Part shown: positions 16,366 through 25,733 of the stretch, one piece after another
Layout of the letters: the number at the start of each line of letters is the position of its first letter
Position numbering within the stretch: the stretch's first letter is position 1
Origin: Phycicoccus sonneratiae
Lineage (GTDB): Bacteria; Actinomycetota; Actinomycetes; Actinomycetales; Dermatophilaceae
Length of the DNA stretch: 41,964 bases
Direction of reading: 5' to 3'
NCBI RefSeq assembly: GCF_016887965.1
Contig: NZ_JAFDVD010000010.1
Span: forward strand, 1 to 41,964
The notes under the pieces: generated by a model
The model's database searches: none
What the model saw: only the letters and a program-made list of their open reading frames with translations
What the model was told of the DNA's origin: nothing
Program-made: the position numbers and the translations under genes

Positions 16366-18485
16366 CGACGACGCTCGAACCGGCACCGGCGCCCGCCCCG
16401 CGGGCCACCAAGGAGGAGCAGCCGCACACCGTCGTCATGCCCTCACGGCACACGGGACGCAAGCTGCTCGTCGTCCTCGTCCTCTGGCTGGTCGCGTGGG
16501 CGACGTTGCGCGGCAAGCAGACCCTCGCCCTGGCCAACGCCGACACCACGGGCCTGCACGAGTGGCTCAACGAGGTCCGCGACCGCGTGCAGCTGCTCGG
16601 GCAGGACAACTGGTTCTTCCACGGGGTGCTCGGCAGCATCGCGAGCGTGCTCGACTCCTTCGTCGGGTTCCTCCAGTCCCACCTCAGCTCGGTGACGCCG
16701 GGGGCCTACCTCGGCTGGCTGGGCGTCCTCGCCCTCGCCGCGTGGGTGACCTACACGCTCGCCGGCCTCCGCTCGACCCTCCTCGTGACGGCCGTCCTCC
16801 TCTTCCTCGGCGTGGCCGGGCTGTGGACCGACGGCGTCGACACGCTGATCATCACCGTCGTCTCGGTGCTCATCTGCATCGTCATCGGGCTGCCGCTGGG
16901 GATCGCGATGTCCCGCAGCCACCGCACGTCCGCCCTCATGACCCCCGTCCTCGACGTCATGCAGACGATGCCGTCGTTCGCCTACCTCACCCCCATCGCG
17001 CTGTTCTTCGGCATCGGCCCGGCCTGCGCGATCGTCCTCACCCTCATCTACGCCCTGCCCCCGCTCGTGCGCATCACCGAGCACGGCCTGCGCTCGGTCG
17101 CGGCGAACACCGTCGAGGCCGGCCGCTCGCTCGGGGTGACGAAGGGCCAGCTGCTGCGCCAGGTCCAGCTGCCGATGGCCAAGCGCACCATCGTCGTCGG
17201 CATCAACCAGAGCACGATGGCCGCGCTGTCGATGGCGACGATCGCCGCGCTCGTCAACGGCCCGGGCCTCGGCAAGCCGGTCGTCGCGGCGCTCCAGAGC
17301 CTCAACGTCGGAGCCGCCTCGGTCGCCGGCCTCGGCATCGTCCTCATCGCGATCATGCTCGACCGCACGACGACCGCGGCGAGCGAGCGCTCCGCACCGG
17401 CCGGCCAGCGCGTGACGGCCGTCAGCTCGCCCGGGTTCTTCCGCGGACCGACCGTCGTCATGGAGAAGCTGCCCCGCTGGGCCACCGAGGAGGGCGGGCA
17501 CGGCGAGCCGGCCAAGCGGCTCACCCCCGGCGGCCGGCGCCTGGTCCTCGGCCTGCTCCTCGTGCCGGCGCTCGTCGCCGCGTACTACTCCACCCTCTAC
17601 CTCCAGCTCTCGCAGTTCCCGGACGTCTCGGCCGTCCCGCTGCTCGGCGAGCTGACCTCCGGGCCGCTGAGCACGCACATCAACGACCTGACGACCGCCG
17701 TCGTCGACGCGCTGTCCGGCCTGACCAACGGGTTCAAGGACCTCGTGACGCTCGGCATGCTCAACCCGCTCCAGTCGGTGATGTCCGACCTGCCGTGGTG
17801 GGTCATGGCGCTGGTGCTCCTCGCCGTCGCGTACCTCCTCGGCGGCTGGCGGCCCACCGTCGTCACCGCCGTCTGCGAGGCCGTCATCCTCGGCACCGGG
17901 CTCTGGTACGACGCGATGGTCACCCTGACGATGACGATCGTCGCGACCCTCCTCGTCATGCTCATCGCCGTCGTCCTCGGGGTGGCGATGGGCCGCGGCC
18001 GGCGCACCGACACCGTCATCCGGCCCTTCCTCGACGGCTTCCAGACCATCCCCGCCTTCGTCTACCTCGTGCCGGCGCTCGCCCTCTTCGCCGCGACCCG
18101 CTTCACGGCGATCATGGCCGCCGTCGCCTACGCCGTGCCGATCGCCACGAAGCTCGTCGCCGACGGCGTGCGGGGCGTCTCGCCGACCTCGGTCGAGGCG
18201 GCCCGCTCCACCGGCATCACCCGCTGGCAGATGATCTCCAAGGTCCAGCTGCCGATGGCCCGCGAGGCGCTCGTCCTCGCGACCAACCAGGGCCTGCTCT
18301 ACGTGCTGTCGATGGTCGTCATCGGCGGCATGGTCGGTGGCGGCAGCCTCGGCTACCTCATCGTCCAGGGCTTCGTCCAGGGCCAGCTCTTCGGCAAGGG
18401 CCTGGCCGCCGGCATCGCCATCACCGCCCTGGGGATCATGCTCGACCGGATCGCGCGGTACGCCGCCGCGCGGTACGGACGGTGA
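16362..18485 (+). CDS. proW: Glycine betaine ABC transporter permease, two fused ProW domains
   Basis: The 707-residue protein contains two complete permease units in tandem. The first has [20 protein letters not shown] and the second [20 protein letters not shown], both classic ABC coupling (EAA) loops that dock on ProV. Each unit is preceded by several hydrophobic helices, and a hydrophilic linker lies near residues 340-390. Typical ProW is one domain of about 300-350 residues acting as a homodimer, so this gene encodes both halves of the pore in one chain. GTG start is coupled to proV. The N-terminal 40 residues are cytoplasmic and proline/alanine rich. Confidence 0.92.
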
Positions 18486-18567
18486 CGGGACCGCCCCGGA
18501 CCCCGCGCACCATGCACCACCACCACGACCCCGCGCCAGGACGCGGACACAGAAGAGGGAGAAGTCA

Positions 18568-19539
18568 ATGCCACGAGGAACCACCCGGCTCCCCCTGATC
18601 GCCGGCCTCGCCGCGGTGGCCCTCGGCCTCGCGGCCTGCGGCGGGGGCAACATCGAGCAGTCCGGCGGGTCGGACACCGCGGCCGGCGGGAAGGACTGCG
18701 GCGACCTGCGGATCGCGGTCAACCCGTGGACCGGCTACGTGAGCAACGCCCACGTCATCGGCTACGTCGCGAAGACCAAGCTCGGCTGCAACGTCACCTA
18801 CCCCGACGTCAAGGAGGAGGTCGGCTGGCAGGGCATGGCCTCGGGGTCCATCGACACCATCGTCGAGAACTGGGGACACGCCGACCTCACGAAGAAGTAC
18901 ATCACCGAGCAGAAGACCGTCCAGGACGCCGGGCTCACCGGCAACCAGGGGATCATCGGCTGGTACGTGCCGCCGTGGATGGCCGAGAAGTACCCGGACA
19001 TCACGAACTGGGAGAACCTCAACAAGTACGCCGACATGTTCAAGACCTCGGAGTCCGGCGGCAAGGGCCAGCTGCTCGACGGCGACCCGTCGTACGTCAC
19101 GAACGACGAGGCGCTGGTGGCCAACCTCAAGCTCGACTACAAGGTCGTCACCGGCGGCTCGGAGGCGGCGCTCATCACGAGCTTCCGCCAGGCCGAGAAG
19201 AACAAGACCCCGTTGCTGGCCTACTTCTACGACCCGCAGTGGTTCTTCTCCGAGATGAAGCTCGTCAAGGTCGACCTGCCGAAGTACACCGACGGGTGCG
19301 ACGCCGACGCCAAGAAGGTCGCCTGCGACTACCCGCCGTACGCGCTCAACAAGCTGATCGCCACGAAGTTCGCCGAGTCGGGTTCTCCCGCAGTGGACCT
19401 CATCAAGAAGTTCCAATGGACCAATGACGACCAGAACGCCGTGTCCGAGATGATCGCCAACCAGAACATGACCCCCGACGACGCCGCCAAGAAGTGGGTG
19501 GAGGCCAACCCGGACAAGGTCGCCGCCTGGCTCGGCTGA
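18568..19539 (+). CDS. proX: Glycine betaine-binding lipoprotein (ProX/OpuAC-like)
   Basis: The 323-residue protein begins with a lipoprotein signal (hydrophobic helix 9-20, lipobox LAAC with Cys24) and is anchored outside the membrane. The mature part matches the OpuAC family: LRIAVNPWTGYVSNAHVIGYVAK, then IVENWGHADL, GWYVPPWM and AYFYDPQWFF. The many tryptophans and tyrosines in these motifs probably form the aromatic cage around the quaternary ammonium. A GGGAGAAG ribosome site precedes the ATG. The gene follows proW by 82 bases and a strong terminator follows it. Confidence 0.93.
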   Translation: MPRGTTRLPLIAGLAAVALGLAACGGGNIEQSGGSDTAAGGKDCGDLRIAVNPWTGYVSNAHVIGYVAKTKLGCNVTYPDVKEEVGWQGMASGSIDTIVENWGHADLTKKYITEQKTVQDAGLTGNQGIIGWYVPPWMAEKYPDITNWENLNKYADMFKTSESGGKGQLLDGDPSYVTNDEALVANLKLDYKVVTGGSEAALITSFRQAEKNKTPLLAYFYDPQWFFSEMKLVKVDLPKYTDGCDADAKKVACDYPPYALNKLIATKFAESGSPAVDLIKKFQWTNDDQNAVSEMIANQNMTPDDAAKKWVEANPDKVAAWLG

Positions 19540-19559
19540 CGCCCCGCCGGACTCCTCTA

Positions 19560-19598
19560 GGCCGGATCGTCCCCGCTCCCGCGGGTGACGGTCCGGCC
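19560..19598 (+). terminator. Terminator of proVWX
   Basis: A 12-bp outer stem (19560-19571 with 19587-19598, one G-T pair) continues into a 5-bp inner stem CCCGC/GCGGG with a 4-base loop and one bulged T. It lies 20 bases after the proX stop. Confidence 0.8.
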
Positions 19599-19605
19599 TC
19601 GGCCG

Positions 19606-19634
19606 TTGACGCGTCGGGTGACCTGGATCACACT
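19606..19634 (+). promoter_or_regulatory. Promoter of the first BCCT gene
   Basis: TTGACG (19606-19611) and CACACT (19629-19634) are 17 bases apart. The predicted start is near 19641, directly before the tandem operator. Confidence 0.55.
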
Positions 19635-19641
19635 GCCTGTG

Positions 19642-19675
19642 TTGTGTGATGCGCACAGCGTTCCGTCCAGCGCAA
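19642..19675. promoter_or_regulatory. Tandem operator before the first BCCT gene
   Basis: Copy 1 is TTGTGT-GAT-GCGCAC (19642-19656). Copy 2 is TTCCGT-CCA-GCGCAA (19661-19675), with an intact right half. Spacing is 19 bp, as before proV and the flavoprotein gene. Confidence 0.72.
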
Positions 19676-19692
19676 CGACGAAGGGACCACCC

Positions 19693-21324
19693 ATGGCCAC
19701 GAGCGCACCCGAGAGAGTCGAGCAGGAGCATCCCGACGGCCACCGCCCGCGCGGGCGCGTCGACACCGTCGTCTTCGGCACGGCGGCCGGACTGGCCCTC
19801 GTCTTCCTGCTGTACGGCGCGATCGACAACGAGGGCTTCGGCGAGTCCGGGGGCAACGTCCTCGGCTGGATCACCGAGAACTTCGGCTGGTTCTTCGTCC
19901 TGACCAGCGGCGGCTTCGTGCTCTTCAGCGCCTTCCTCGCCGCGACCCGGTACGGCAACATCAAGCTCGGCCCCGACGACTCCGAACCCGAGTTCTCGAC
20001 GTTCTCGTGGGTCTCGATGATGTTCGCGACCGGCATGGGCATCGGTCTGATGTTCTACGGCGTCGCCGAGCCGCTGACCCACCTCAACACCCCGCCCCTC
20101 GGGCTCGCCGAGCCGGGGAGCGAGGAGGCGGCCCACCTCGCGATGGAGTACACGTTCTTCCACTGGGGCTTCCACCCCTGGGCGATGTACGCCGTCATCG
20201 GCCTGACCATCGCCTACTTCGCCTACCGCAAGGGCAGCGGCAACCTCATCAGCGCCGCCTTCCGGCCGCTCATCGGCCGCCACGCCGACGGACCGGCCGG
20301 CAAGGGCATCGACATCCTCGCGATCCTCGCGACGCTCTTCGGCTCGGCCACCTCGCTCGGGCTCGGCGCCCTGCAGATCACCGGCGGCCTGGCGAACGTC
20401 TTCGGCAAGAGCGGCTACGGCACGACCGCCGCGGCCGTCGTCATCGCGGTGCTCACCCTCTGCTTCGTCGTCTCGGCGGTCAGCGGCATCGACAAGGGCA
20501 TCAAGTGGCTGTCGAACGCCAACGCGGTCGCGGCCGCCCTGCTCGTGTTCTTCCTCTTCGTCGTCGGCCCGACGGTCTTCATCCTCTCGACCTTCACCGA
20601 GTCGCTCGGCGGCTACCTCACCCACCTGCCGACGATGAGCTTCCGCACCGGCGTCTTCGGCGGCGCCGAGTGGCTCAACGGCTGGACGATCTTCTACTGG
20701 GCCTGGTGGGTCTCGTGGACCCCCTTCGTCGGGATGTTCATCGCCCGCATCTCCAAGGGCCGCACCATCCGCCAGTTCGTCGTCTTCGTCATCGCCATCC
20801 CCTCGCTCGTCTCCTTCGTGTGGTTCTCGATCCTCGGCGGCTCGGCCTTCGACCTGCAGCTGACCCAGGGCAAGGACATGAAGGCGCTCGTCGACGCGGG
20901 GCTCGAGACGACCCTGTTCGACACGCTGCGCTCGTTCCCGCTCTCGACGGTGACCGTCGTGCTCGCGGTCTTCCTCATCGCGATCTTCTTCGTCACCGGC
21001 GCCGACTCGGCCTCGATCGTCATGGGGATGCTCAGCCAGAACGGCGACGAGGAGCCGAACCGCGGCCTCGTCGTCTTCTGGGGCGTGGCCACCGGCGCGA
21101 TCGCCGTCGTCCTGCTCTTCGCGGGCGGCCTGAGCGCGTTGCAGACCGGCGTCATCATCATCGGGTTCCCCTTCCTCATGGTGCTCATCGGCCTGTGCGT
21201 CTCGCTGTGGAAGTCGCTGCGCGAGGAGACCTTCGAGTCCACCCTGCGCGGCCCGATCCGTCGCCACCTGCGCGAGCACCCGGGCGAGCGCCCGGTCGTC
21301 GAGCCGGCGCGCACCGAGGGTTGA
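19693..21324 (+). CDS. BCCT-family betaine/choline/carnitine transporter (short form)
   Basis: The 543-residue protein has the 12-helix LeuT-fold of BCCT carriers. Visible signatures are FATGMGIGLMFYGVAEPLTH, the GSATSLGLGALQITGGL segment and the aromatic substrate box YWAWWVSWTPFVGMFIARISKGRTIRQF. It imports quaternary ammonium compounds with sodium or protons. The glycine-rich helix GMGIG is the variant associated with sodium-coupled BetP-like carriers, whereas BetT types have an aspartate there; this is a hint, not proof. The C-terminal tail is short. It is transcribed alone from the operator-controlled promoter upstream and followed by a strong hairpin. Confidence 0.93.
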   Translation: MATSAPERVEQEHPDGHRPRGRVDTVVFGTAAGLALVFLLYGAIDNEGFGESGGNVLGWITENFGWFFVLTSGGFVLFSAFLAATRYGNIKLGPDDSEPEFSTFSWVSMMFATGMGIGLMFYGVAEPLTHLNTPPLGLAEPGSEEAAHLAMEYTFFHWGFHPWAMYAVIGLTIAYFAYRKGSGNLISAAFRPLIGRHADGPAGKGIDILAILATLFGSATSLGLGALQITGGLANVFGKSGYGTTAAAVVIAVLTLCFVVSAVSGIDKGIKWLSNANAVAAALLVFFLFVVGPTVFILSTFTESLGGYLTHLPTMSFRTGVFGGAEWLNGWTIFYWAWWVSWTPFVGMFIARISKGRTIRQFVVFVIAIPSLVSFVWFSILGGSAFDLQLTQGKDMKALVDAGLETTLFDTLRSFPLSTVTVVLAVFLIAIFFVTGADSASIVMGMLSQNGDEEPNRGLVVFWGVATGAIAVVLLFAGGLSALQTGVIIIGFPFLMVLIGLCVSLWKSLREETFESTLRGPIRRHLREHPGERPVVEPARTEG

Positions 21325-21336
21325 GGCACCCCCGCC

Positions 21337-21373
21337 GCCGACCACCCGTCCCGGTCGTGGACGGGTGGTTGGC
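21337..21373 (+). terminator. Terminator of the first BCCT gene
   Basis: A 15-bp stem (21337-21351 with 21359-21373, one G-T pair, 11 bp perfect core) has a 7-base loop. Its distal end overlaps the -35 of the next promoter. Confidence 0.8.
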
Positions 21374-21397
21374 AGCGGGCAGCGGGTCTGCCAGACT
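21369..21397 (+). promoter_or_regulatory. Promoter of the flavoprotein-etfBA operon
   Basis: TTGGCA (21369-21374) and CAGACT (21392-21397) are 17 bases apart. The transcription start should be near 21404, just before the tandem operator. Confidence 0.55.
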
Positions 21398-21408
21398 GTG
21401 ACCTCGTG

Positions 21409-21442
21409 TTGCACCATGTGCGACCTGTTGCGTATCACGCAC
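21409..21442. promoter_or_regulatory. Tandem operator before the flavoprotein gene
   Basis: Copy 1 is TTGCAC-CAT-GTGCGA (21409-21423) and copy 2 is TTGCGT-ATC-ACGCAC (21428-21442). Each is one mismatch from a perfect 6-bp inverted repeat with a 3-base centre, and they are 19 bp apart. These are the best-preserved pair in the window. Confidence 0.82.
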
Positions 21443-21470
21443 CACTTGGCACGCCCGGAAGGACCGTTCG

Positions 21471-23996
21471 ATGGCCGCTCTCCCCTCCTCCGCCCGCTGC
21501 GTCGTCATCGGCGCGGGGATCGTCGGGAACTCGCTCGCGTACCACCTCGCCGAGCTCGGCTGGACCGACATCGTCCAGCTCGACAAGGGGCCGCTGCCCA
21601 ACCCCGGCGGCTCCACCGGCCACGCGAGCAACTTCATCTTCCCGGTCGACCACTCGCGCGAGTTCGCCGACATCACCCTCGACTCGATGCGCCAGTACAA
21701 GGAGCTCGACGTCTTCACCGAGTCCGGCGGCTTCGAGGTCGCGCGCACCGAGGAGCGGATGGAGGAGCTGCGCCGCCGGATGAGCAGCGCCAAGGCCTGG
21801 GGCATCCCCGCCGAGCTGGTCACCCCCGAGCAGGTCGCCGAGAAGGTGCCCTTCCTCGACAAGGACGTCATCATCGGCGCCGCGTGGTTCCCGACCGTCG
21901 GCGTCGTCGACAGCCTGCGGGCCGGCACGATCATGCGCGAGCGCGCGGTCGAGAAGGGCGCGCTCACCACGGTGCCGAACGTCGAGGTCACCGGCATGGT
22001 CGTCGAGGGCGGTCGGATCCGCGCCGTCGAGACCAACCAGGGCACCATCGAGGCCGAGACCGTCGTCATCGCCTGCGGTGTGTGGAGCCCGAAGATCGCG
22101 CGGATGGCCGGCGCCCACATCCCGCTGACCCCGGCCGTGCACCAGATGATCTCGGTCGGTCCGTGCGAGGTGCTCGCCGAGCGGCCGGGAGAGATCAGCT
22201 TCCCGATCGTGCGCGACATGGACACCTTCTGCTACGAGCGCCAGCACGGCTCCGACATGGAGGTCGGCTCCTACGCCCACCGCGCGATCCTCTGGGACCC
22301 CGAGGACATCCCGTCCATCGAGCAGAGCAAGCTCTCCCCCACCGAGCTGCCGTTCACCGAGGACGACTTCGACCCCCAGCTCGAGCAGGCCCTCGAGCTG
22401 ATGCCCGAGCTGCTCGGCGACGAGCGCGCCGAGATCCGCTACGCCATCAACGGCCTGCTCTCGCTGACCCCCGACGGCTACCCGATCCTCGGCGAGACCC
22501 CGGAGGTCAAGGGCCTCTGGTCGGCGGCCGCCGTGTGGATCAAGGAGGGCCCCGGCACCGCCCGGGCCGTCGCCGAGTGGATGACCCACGGCAACCCCGA
22601 GATCGACCTGGGGCACAGCGACATCGCGCGCTTCCACCCGCACCAGAAGACCCGCGCGCACGTCAAGGCGCGCACGTCGGAGTCGTTCATCAAGACCTAC
22701 GGCATCGTGCACCCGGGCGAGCAGTACACGAGCAACCGCAACGTGCGCCTCGCGCCGATGCACGAGTCCCAGAAGGAGCTCGGCGCGGTGTTCTACGAGG
22801 CCGCCGGCTGGGAGCGCCCGCACTGGTACACCTCGAACGCCGGGCTCGTCGAGAAGTTCGGCCCCGAGCAGACGATGCCGCGCGAGCACGAGTGGGACGC
22901 CCGCTGGTGGAGCCCGATCATCAACGCCGAGCACCTCCAGATGCGCGAGACGGCCGGTCTCGTCGACCTCTCGGCGTTCGCGATCTTCGACGTCGTCGGG
23001 CCGAAGGCGCTCGAGGCCGTGCAGCGGATCATCGTCGCGCAGGCCGACGTCCGCATCGGCCGCGTCGTCTACACCCCCGTGCTCGACGAGACCGGCGGCT
23101 TCCGCTCCGACCTCACGGTGATGCGCCTGGCCCACGACCGGTTCCGGGTCGTCACCGGTGGCGCGCACGGCATGGCCGACAAGAAGTGGTTCTCCGACCG
23201 CATGCCCGAGGACGGCGGCGCCGTCGTCGTCGACCTCACCTCGGCCTGGACGACCATCGGCGTCTGGGGCCCGAAGGCCCGCGAGATCGTCTCGTCGGTC
23301 ACCTCGGCGGACATGTCGCACACCGGGTTCCCGTTCGGCACCTGCCGCGAGGTCGAGGTCGGCACGCTGTCGGTGCTCGCCTCCCGCATCTCGTACGTCG
23401 GCGAGTACGGCTGGGAGCTGTACGTACCCATCGAGTCGGGAGCGGCCCTCTGGCAGAGGCTCCTCGAGGCCGGGACCCCGCTCGGGATGGTCCCCGTCGG
23501 CATCGGTGTCTACGGCACGACCGGCCGCATCGAGAAGGGCTACCGCGCGTACGGGTACGAGCTCGACACCGAGCGCACCCTGATGGAGACCGGCATGTCG
23601 CGCGCGAAGTGGAAGGAGCAGGACTTCATCGGCAAGGAGGCCGTCGTGGCCCAGGCCGGCGAGGCGCCGAAGGCCGTGCTCTGCTCCCTGACCGTCGACG
23701 ACCACACGTCGGCGAGCGGCGTGAAGCGCTACATGCTCGGCGGCGAGCCGATCCTCACCCGCGAGGGCGGCACGCTCACCGACGGCCACGGCCACCACCC
23801 CTACGTCACGACGGCGGGGTCCGCCCCCAGCCTCGGCAAGCACGTGCTCATGGCCTTCCTCCCGCCGGACCAGGCGACCCTCGGCAACCAGCTCGCCGTG
23901 TCGTACATGGAGGAGCTCTACCCGGTCACCGTCGCCGCCGTCGACGCGACGCCGCTCTTCGACCCCGAGAACGCCCGGATCCGGGGGCTGGCGTGA
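21471..23996 (+). CDS. Dimethylglycine/sarcosine dehydrogenase-like flavoprotein (DAO + GcvT domains)
   Basis: The 841-residue protein has the DMGDH/SDH architecture: FAD domain (residues 8-370, opening VVIGAGIVGNSLAYHLAELG), a short FAO-type linker domain, then a GcvT folate-binding barrel (about 435-715) and GcvT C-terminal domain (730-825). His51 in GGSTGHASNF aligns with the histidine that carries covalent FAD in mammalian DMGDH and Arthrobacter dimethylglycine oxidase. It would oxidise an N-methyl group and pass the formaldehyde-level carbon to THF. Genes for both ETF subunits follow with overlaps, pointing to a dehydrogenase rather than an oxygen-using oxidase. Dimethylglycine and sarcosine cannot be told apart here. 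GGAAGG precedes the ATG. Confidence 0.9.
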   Translation: MAALPSSARCVVIGAGIVGNSLAYHLAELGWTDIVQLDKGPLPNPGGSTGHASNFIFPVDHSREFADITLDSMRQYKELDVFTESGGFEVARTEERMEELRRRMSSAKAWGIPAELVTPEQVAEKVPFLDKDVIIGAAWFPTVGVVDSLRAGTIMRERAVEKGALTTVPNVEVTGMVVEGGRIRAVETNQGTIEAETVVIACGVWSPKIARMAGAHIPLTPAVHQMISVGPCEVLAERPGEISFPIVRDMDTFCYERQHGSDMEVGSYAHRAILWDPEDIPSIEQSKLSPTELPFTEDDFDPQLEQALELMPELLGDERAEIRYAINGLLSLTPDGYPILGETPEVKGLWSAAAVWIKEGPGTARAVAEWMTHGNPEIDLGHSDIARFHPHQKTRAHVKARTSESFIKTYGIVHPGEQYTSNRNVRLAPMHESQKELGAVFYEAAGWERPHWYTSNAGLVEKFGPEQTMPREHEWDARWWSPIINAEHLQMRETAGLVDLSAFAIFDVVGPKALEAVQRIIVAQADVRIGRVVYTPVLDETGGFRSDLTVMRLAHDRFRVVTGGAHGMADKKWFSDRMPEDGGAVVVDLTSAWTTIGVWGPKAREIVSSVTSADMSHTGFPFGTCREVEVGTLSVLASRISYVGEYGWELYVPIESGAALWQRLLEAGTPLGMVPVGIGVYGTTGRIEKGYRAYGYELDTERTLMETGMSRAKWKEQDFIGKEAVVAQAGEAPKAVLCSLTVDDHTSASGVKRYMLGGEPILTREGGTLTDGHGHHPYVTTAGSAPSLGKHVLMAFLPPDQATLGNQLAVSYMEELYPVTVAAVDATPLFDPENARIRGLA

Positions 23997-24766
23997 CCAA
24001 CGTCCTCGTCTGCGTCAAGCGGGTCCCCGACCCGACCGGCGAGGTGGTGCTCACGCCCGACGGGCTGCGCGTCGACGGCCGGTTCGCCGGGTACACGACG
24101 AGCGCGCACGAGGAGGCTGCGGTCGCGCTGGCCGTACAGCTCGCCGAGCCGTCCGGCGGGACCGTCACCGTGCTCTCGGTCGGGTCCGAGGACAGCATCG
24201 AGCAGATCCGCTCGGGCATCGCCGTCGGCGCCACCGACGGCATCCTCGTCGAGGCCGACGCCGACCTGCTCGGTCCGGCCGACGTCGCGTCCGCGATCGC
24301 GGAGGCGGTGCAGGGCCGGGAGGCCGCCGGCACGGGGTACGACCTCGTCCTGCTCGGCAACGACGCCGCCGACACCGGCGACTTCCAGGTCGGGATCCGG
24401 CTGTCCTACCTCCTCGACCGGCCGGTCGTCGCCGGCATCCAGACCGTCGAGGTCGAGGGTGACCGGGCGACCCTGCGCGGGGAGGGGCCGGAGGGCACCG
24501 AGGTCTACGAGGTCGACCTGCCGGCGGTCGCCACCGTCCTCGAGGGCGGCGTCGCGCCGAGGTACCCGAGCGTCATGGGCCGGATGCGCGCCAAGAAGGC
24601 CGAGGTCGAGACCGTCGCCTGGTCGGGCACCGCGTCGGGCTCGGGCCGCGACGCCCTGACCGTGCCCGAGCCGCCACCCAGCGAGGTGACCGTCCTCGGC
24701 GAAGGACCCTCTGCCGCACCGGCCCTCGTGGCCGTGCTGCGCGAGCTCAAGGTGGTGCACGGATGA
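23993..24766 (+). CDS. etfB: Electron transfer flavoprotein beta subunit
   Basis: The 257-residue protein has the ETF-beta pattern: VLVCVKRVPDPTGEV at the start, LAVQLAE, GSEDSIEQIRSGIAVGATDGILV, LLGNDAADTGDFQVGIRLSYLL and the C-terminal PRYPSVMGRMRAKKAEVE region. It binds AMP and, with EtfA, carries electrons from the flavoprotein to the quinone pool through ETF:quinone oxidoreductase, which is not in this window. Its GTG start overlaps the flavoprotein stop (GTGA), so the electron acceptor is coupled to its donor. Confidence 0.93.
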   Translation: MTNVLVCVKRVPDPTGEVVLTPDGLRVDGRFAGYTTSAHEEAAVALAVQLAEPSGGTVTVLSVGSEDSIEQIRSGIAVGATDGILVEADADLLGPADVASAIAEAVQGREAAGTGYDLVLLGNDAADTGDFQVGIRLSYLLDRPVVAGIQTVEVEGDRATLRGEGPEGTEVYEVDLPAVATVLEGGVAPRYPSVMGRMRAKKAEVETVAWSGTASGSGRDALTVPEPPPSEVTVLGEGPSAAPALVAVLRELKVVHG

Positions 24767-25719
24767 GCGTCGTCGTCCTCGTCGAGGTCGAGGAGGGCCG
24801 CGCCTCCCTCGTCTCCCGCGAGACCCTCACCTTCGCGCGCTCGCTCGGCGCCGGCGACCTGCACGCCGTCGTCGTCGGGGAGGCCGGCGAGGCGGTGGTC
24901 GCCGACTGCCGCGAGATGGGCGTCGTCGTCGTGCACGAGGCCGTCGACCCCGCCCTCGAGCGCTACGCCGCGGCGGCCTGGGCGGCGGTCGTCGAGGCCG
25001 CCGGTCGGGCCGCCCGGGCGAACGTCGTGCTCGCCCCCGGCACCGGGCGGGGCATGGAGGTGCTCGCCCACGTCGCGGCCCGCCGGAACCTGCGGATGGC
25101 CGCCAACGTCGTCGCCGTCGAGTCGCTGGACCCGCTCGTCGTCCAGCGCCAGGTGGTCGGTGGGGCCGCCCTCGAACGGGCCACCGTCGACAGCCGGGTG
25201 CGGCTGATGACGATGGCCGGTCACGCCGTCGACCCGAAGCCGGCCGACGCCGCGGGCGAGGCGACGGTCTCCCGGCTCGCCGTCGCCGTCGACCCCCGGG
25301 ACCTGCGGGCCCAGGTGGCGCGGGTCGAGAAGCGCGAGCAGGCCGACACCTCGGGGCTCACGGGAGCGCGGGTCGTCGTCGGGGCGGGCCGCGGCGCCGG
25401 TGGGCCGGACGGCTTCTCGGCCGTCGACGCCCTCGCCACGCGGCTCGGCGGGGCCGTCGGGGTCTCGCGGGTCGTCACCTCGCTCGGCTGGCGGCCGCAC
25501 CACGAGCAGGTCGGCCAGACCGGCTCGCGGATCGCCCCCGACCTCTACCTCGCGTGCGGCATCTCCGGGTCGATCCAGCACTGGGCGGGCTGCGCGTCGA
25601 GCCGGACGATCATCGCCGTCAACACCGACCCGGACGCCCCGATGGTCACCAAGGCCGACTACGCCGTCATCGGCGACATGCACGAGGTGCTGCCCGCCGT
25701 GCTCGAGGAGCTGGGCTGA
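24763..25719 (+). CDS. etfA: Electron transfer flavoprotein alpha subunit
   Basis: The 318-residue protein has the FAD domain at its C-terminus: VVVGAGRGAGGPDGFSAVDALA, SLGWRPHHEQVGQTGSRIAPDLY, ACGISGSIQHWAG and NTDPDAPMVTKADYAVIGDMHEVLP. This matches the ETF-alpha consensus, except that MVTKADYAVIGD replaces the more usual IFKVADYGIVGD. The N-terminal half is more divergent, consistent with a partner-specific ETF. ATG overlaps the etfB stop (ATGA). It is the last gene of the three-gene operon; no hairpin is evident in the 14 bases before the convergent nuclease gene. Confidence 0.93.
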   Translation: MSVVVLVEVEEGRASLVSRETLTFARSLGAGDLHAVVVGEAGEAVVADCREMGVVVVHEAVDPALERYAAAAWAAVVEAAGRAARANVVLAPGTGRGMEVLAHVAARRNLRMAANVVAVESLDPLVVQRQVVGGAALERATVDSRVRLMTMAGHAVDPKPADAAGEATVSRLAVAVDPRDLRAQVARVEKREQADTSGLTGARVVVGAGRGAGGPDGFSAVDALATRLGGAVGVSRVVTSLGWRPHHEQVGQTGSRIAPDLYLACGISGSIQHWAGCASSRTIIAVNTDPDAPMVTKADYAVIGDMHEVLPAVLEELG

Positions 25720-25733
25720 CCCGCCGGTCGCCC

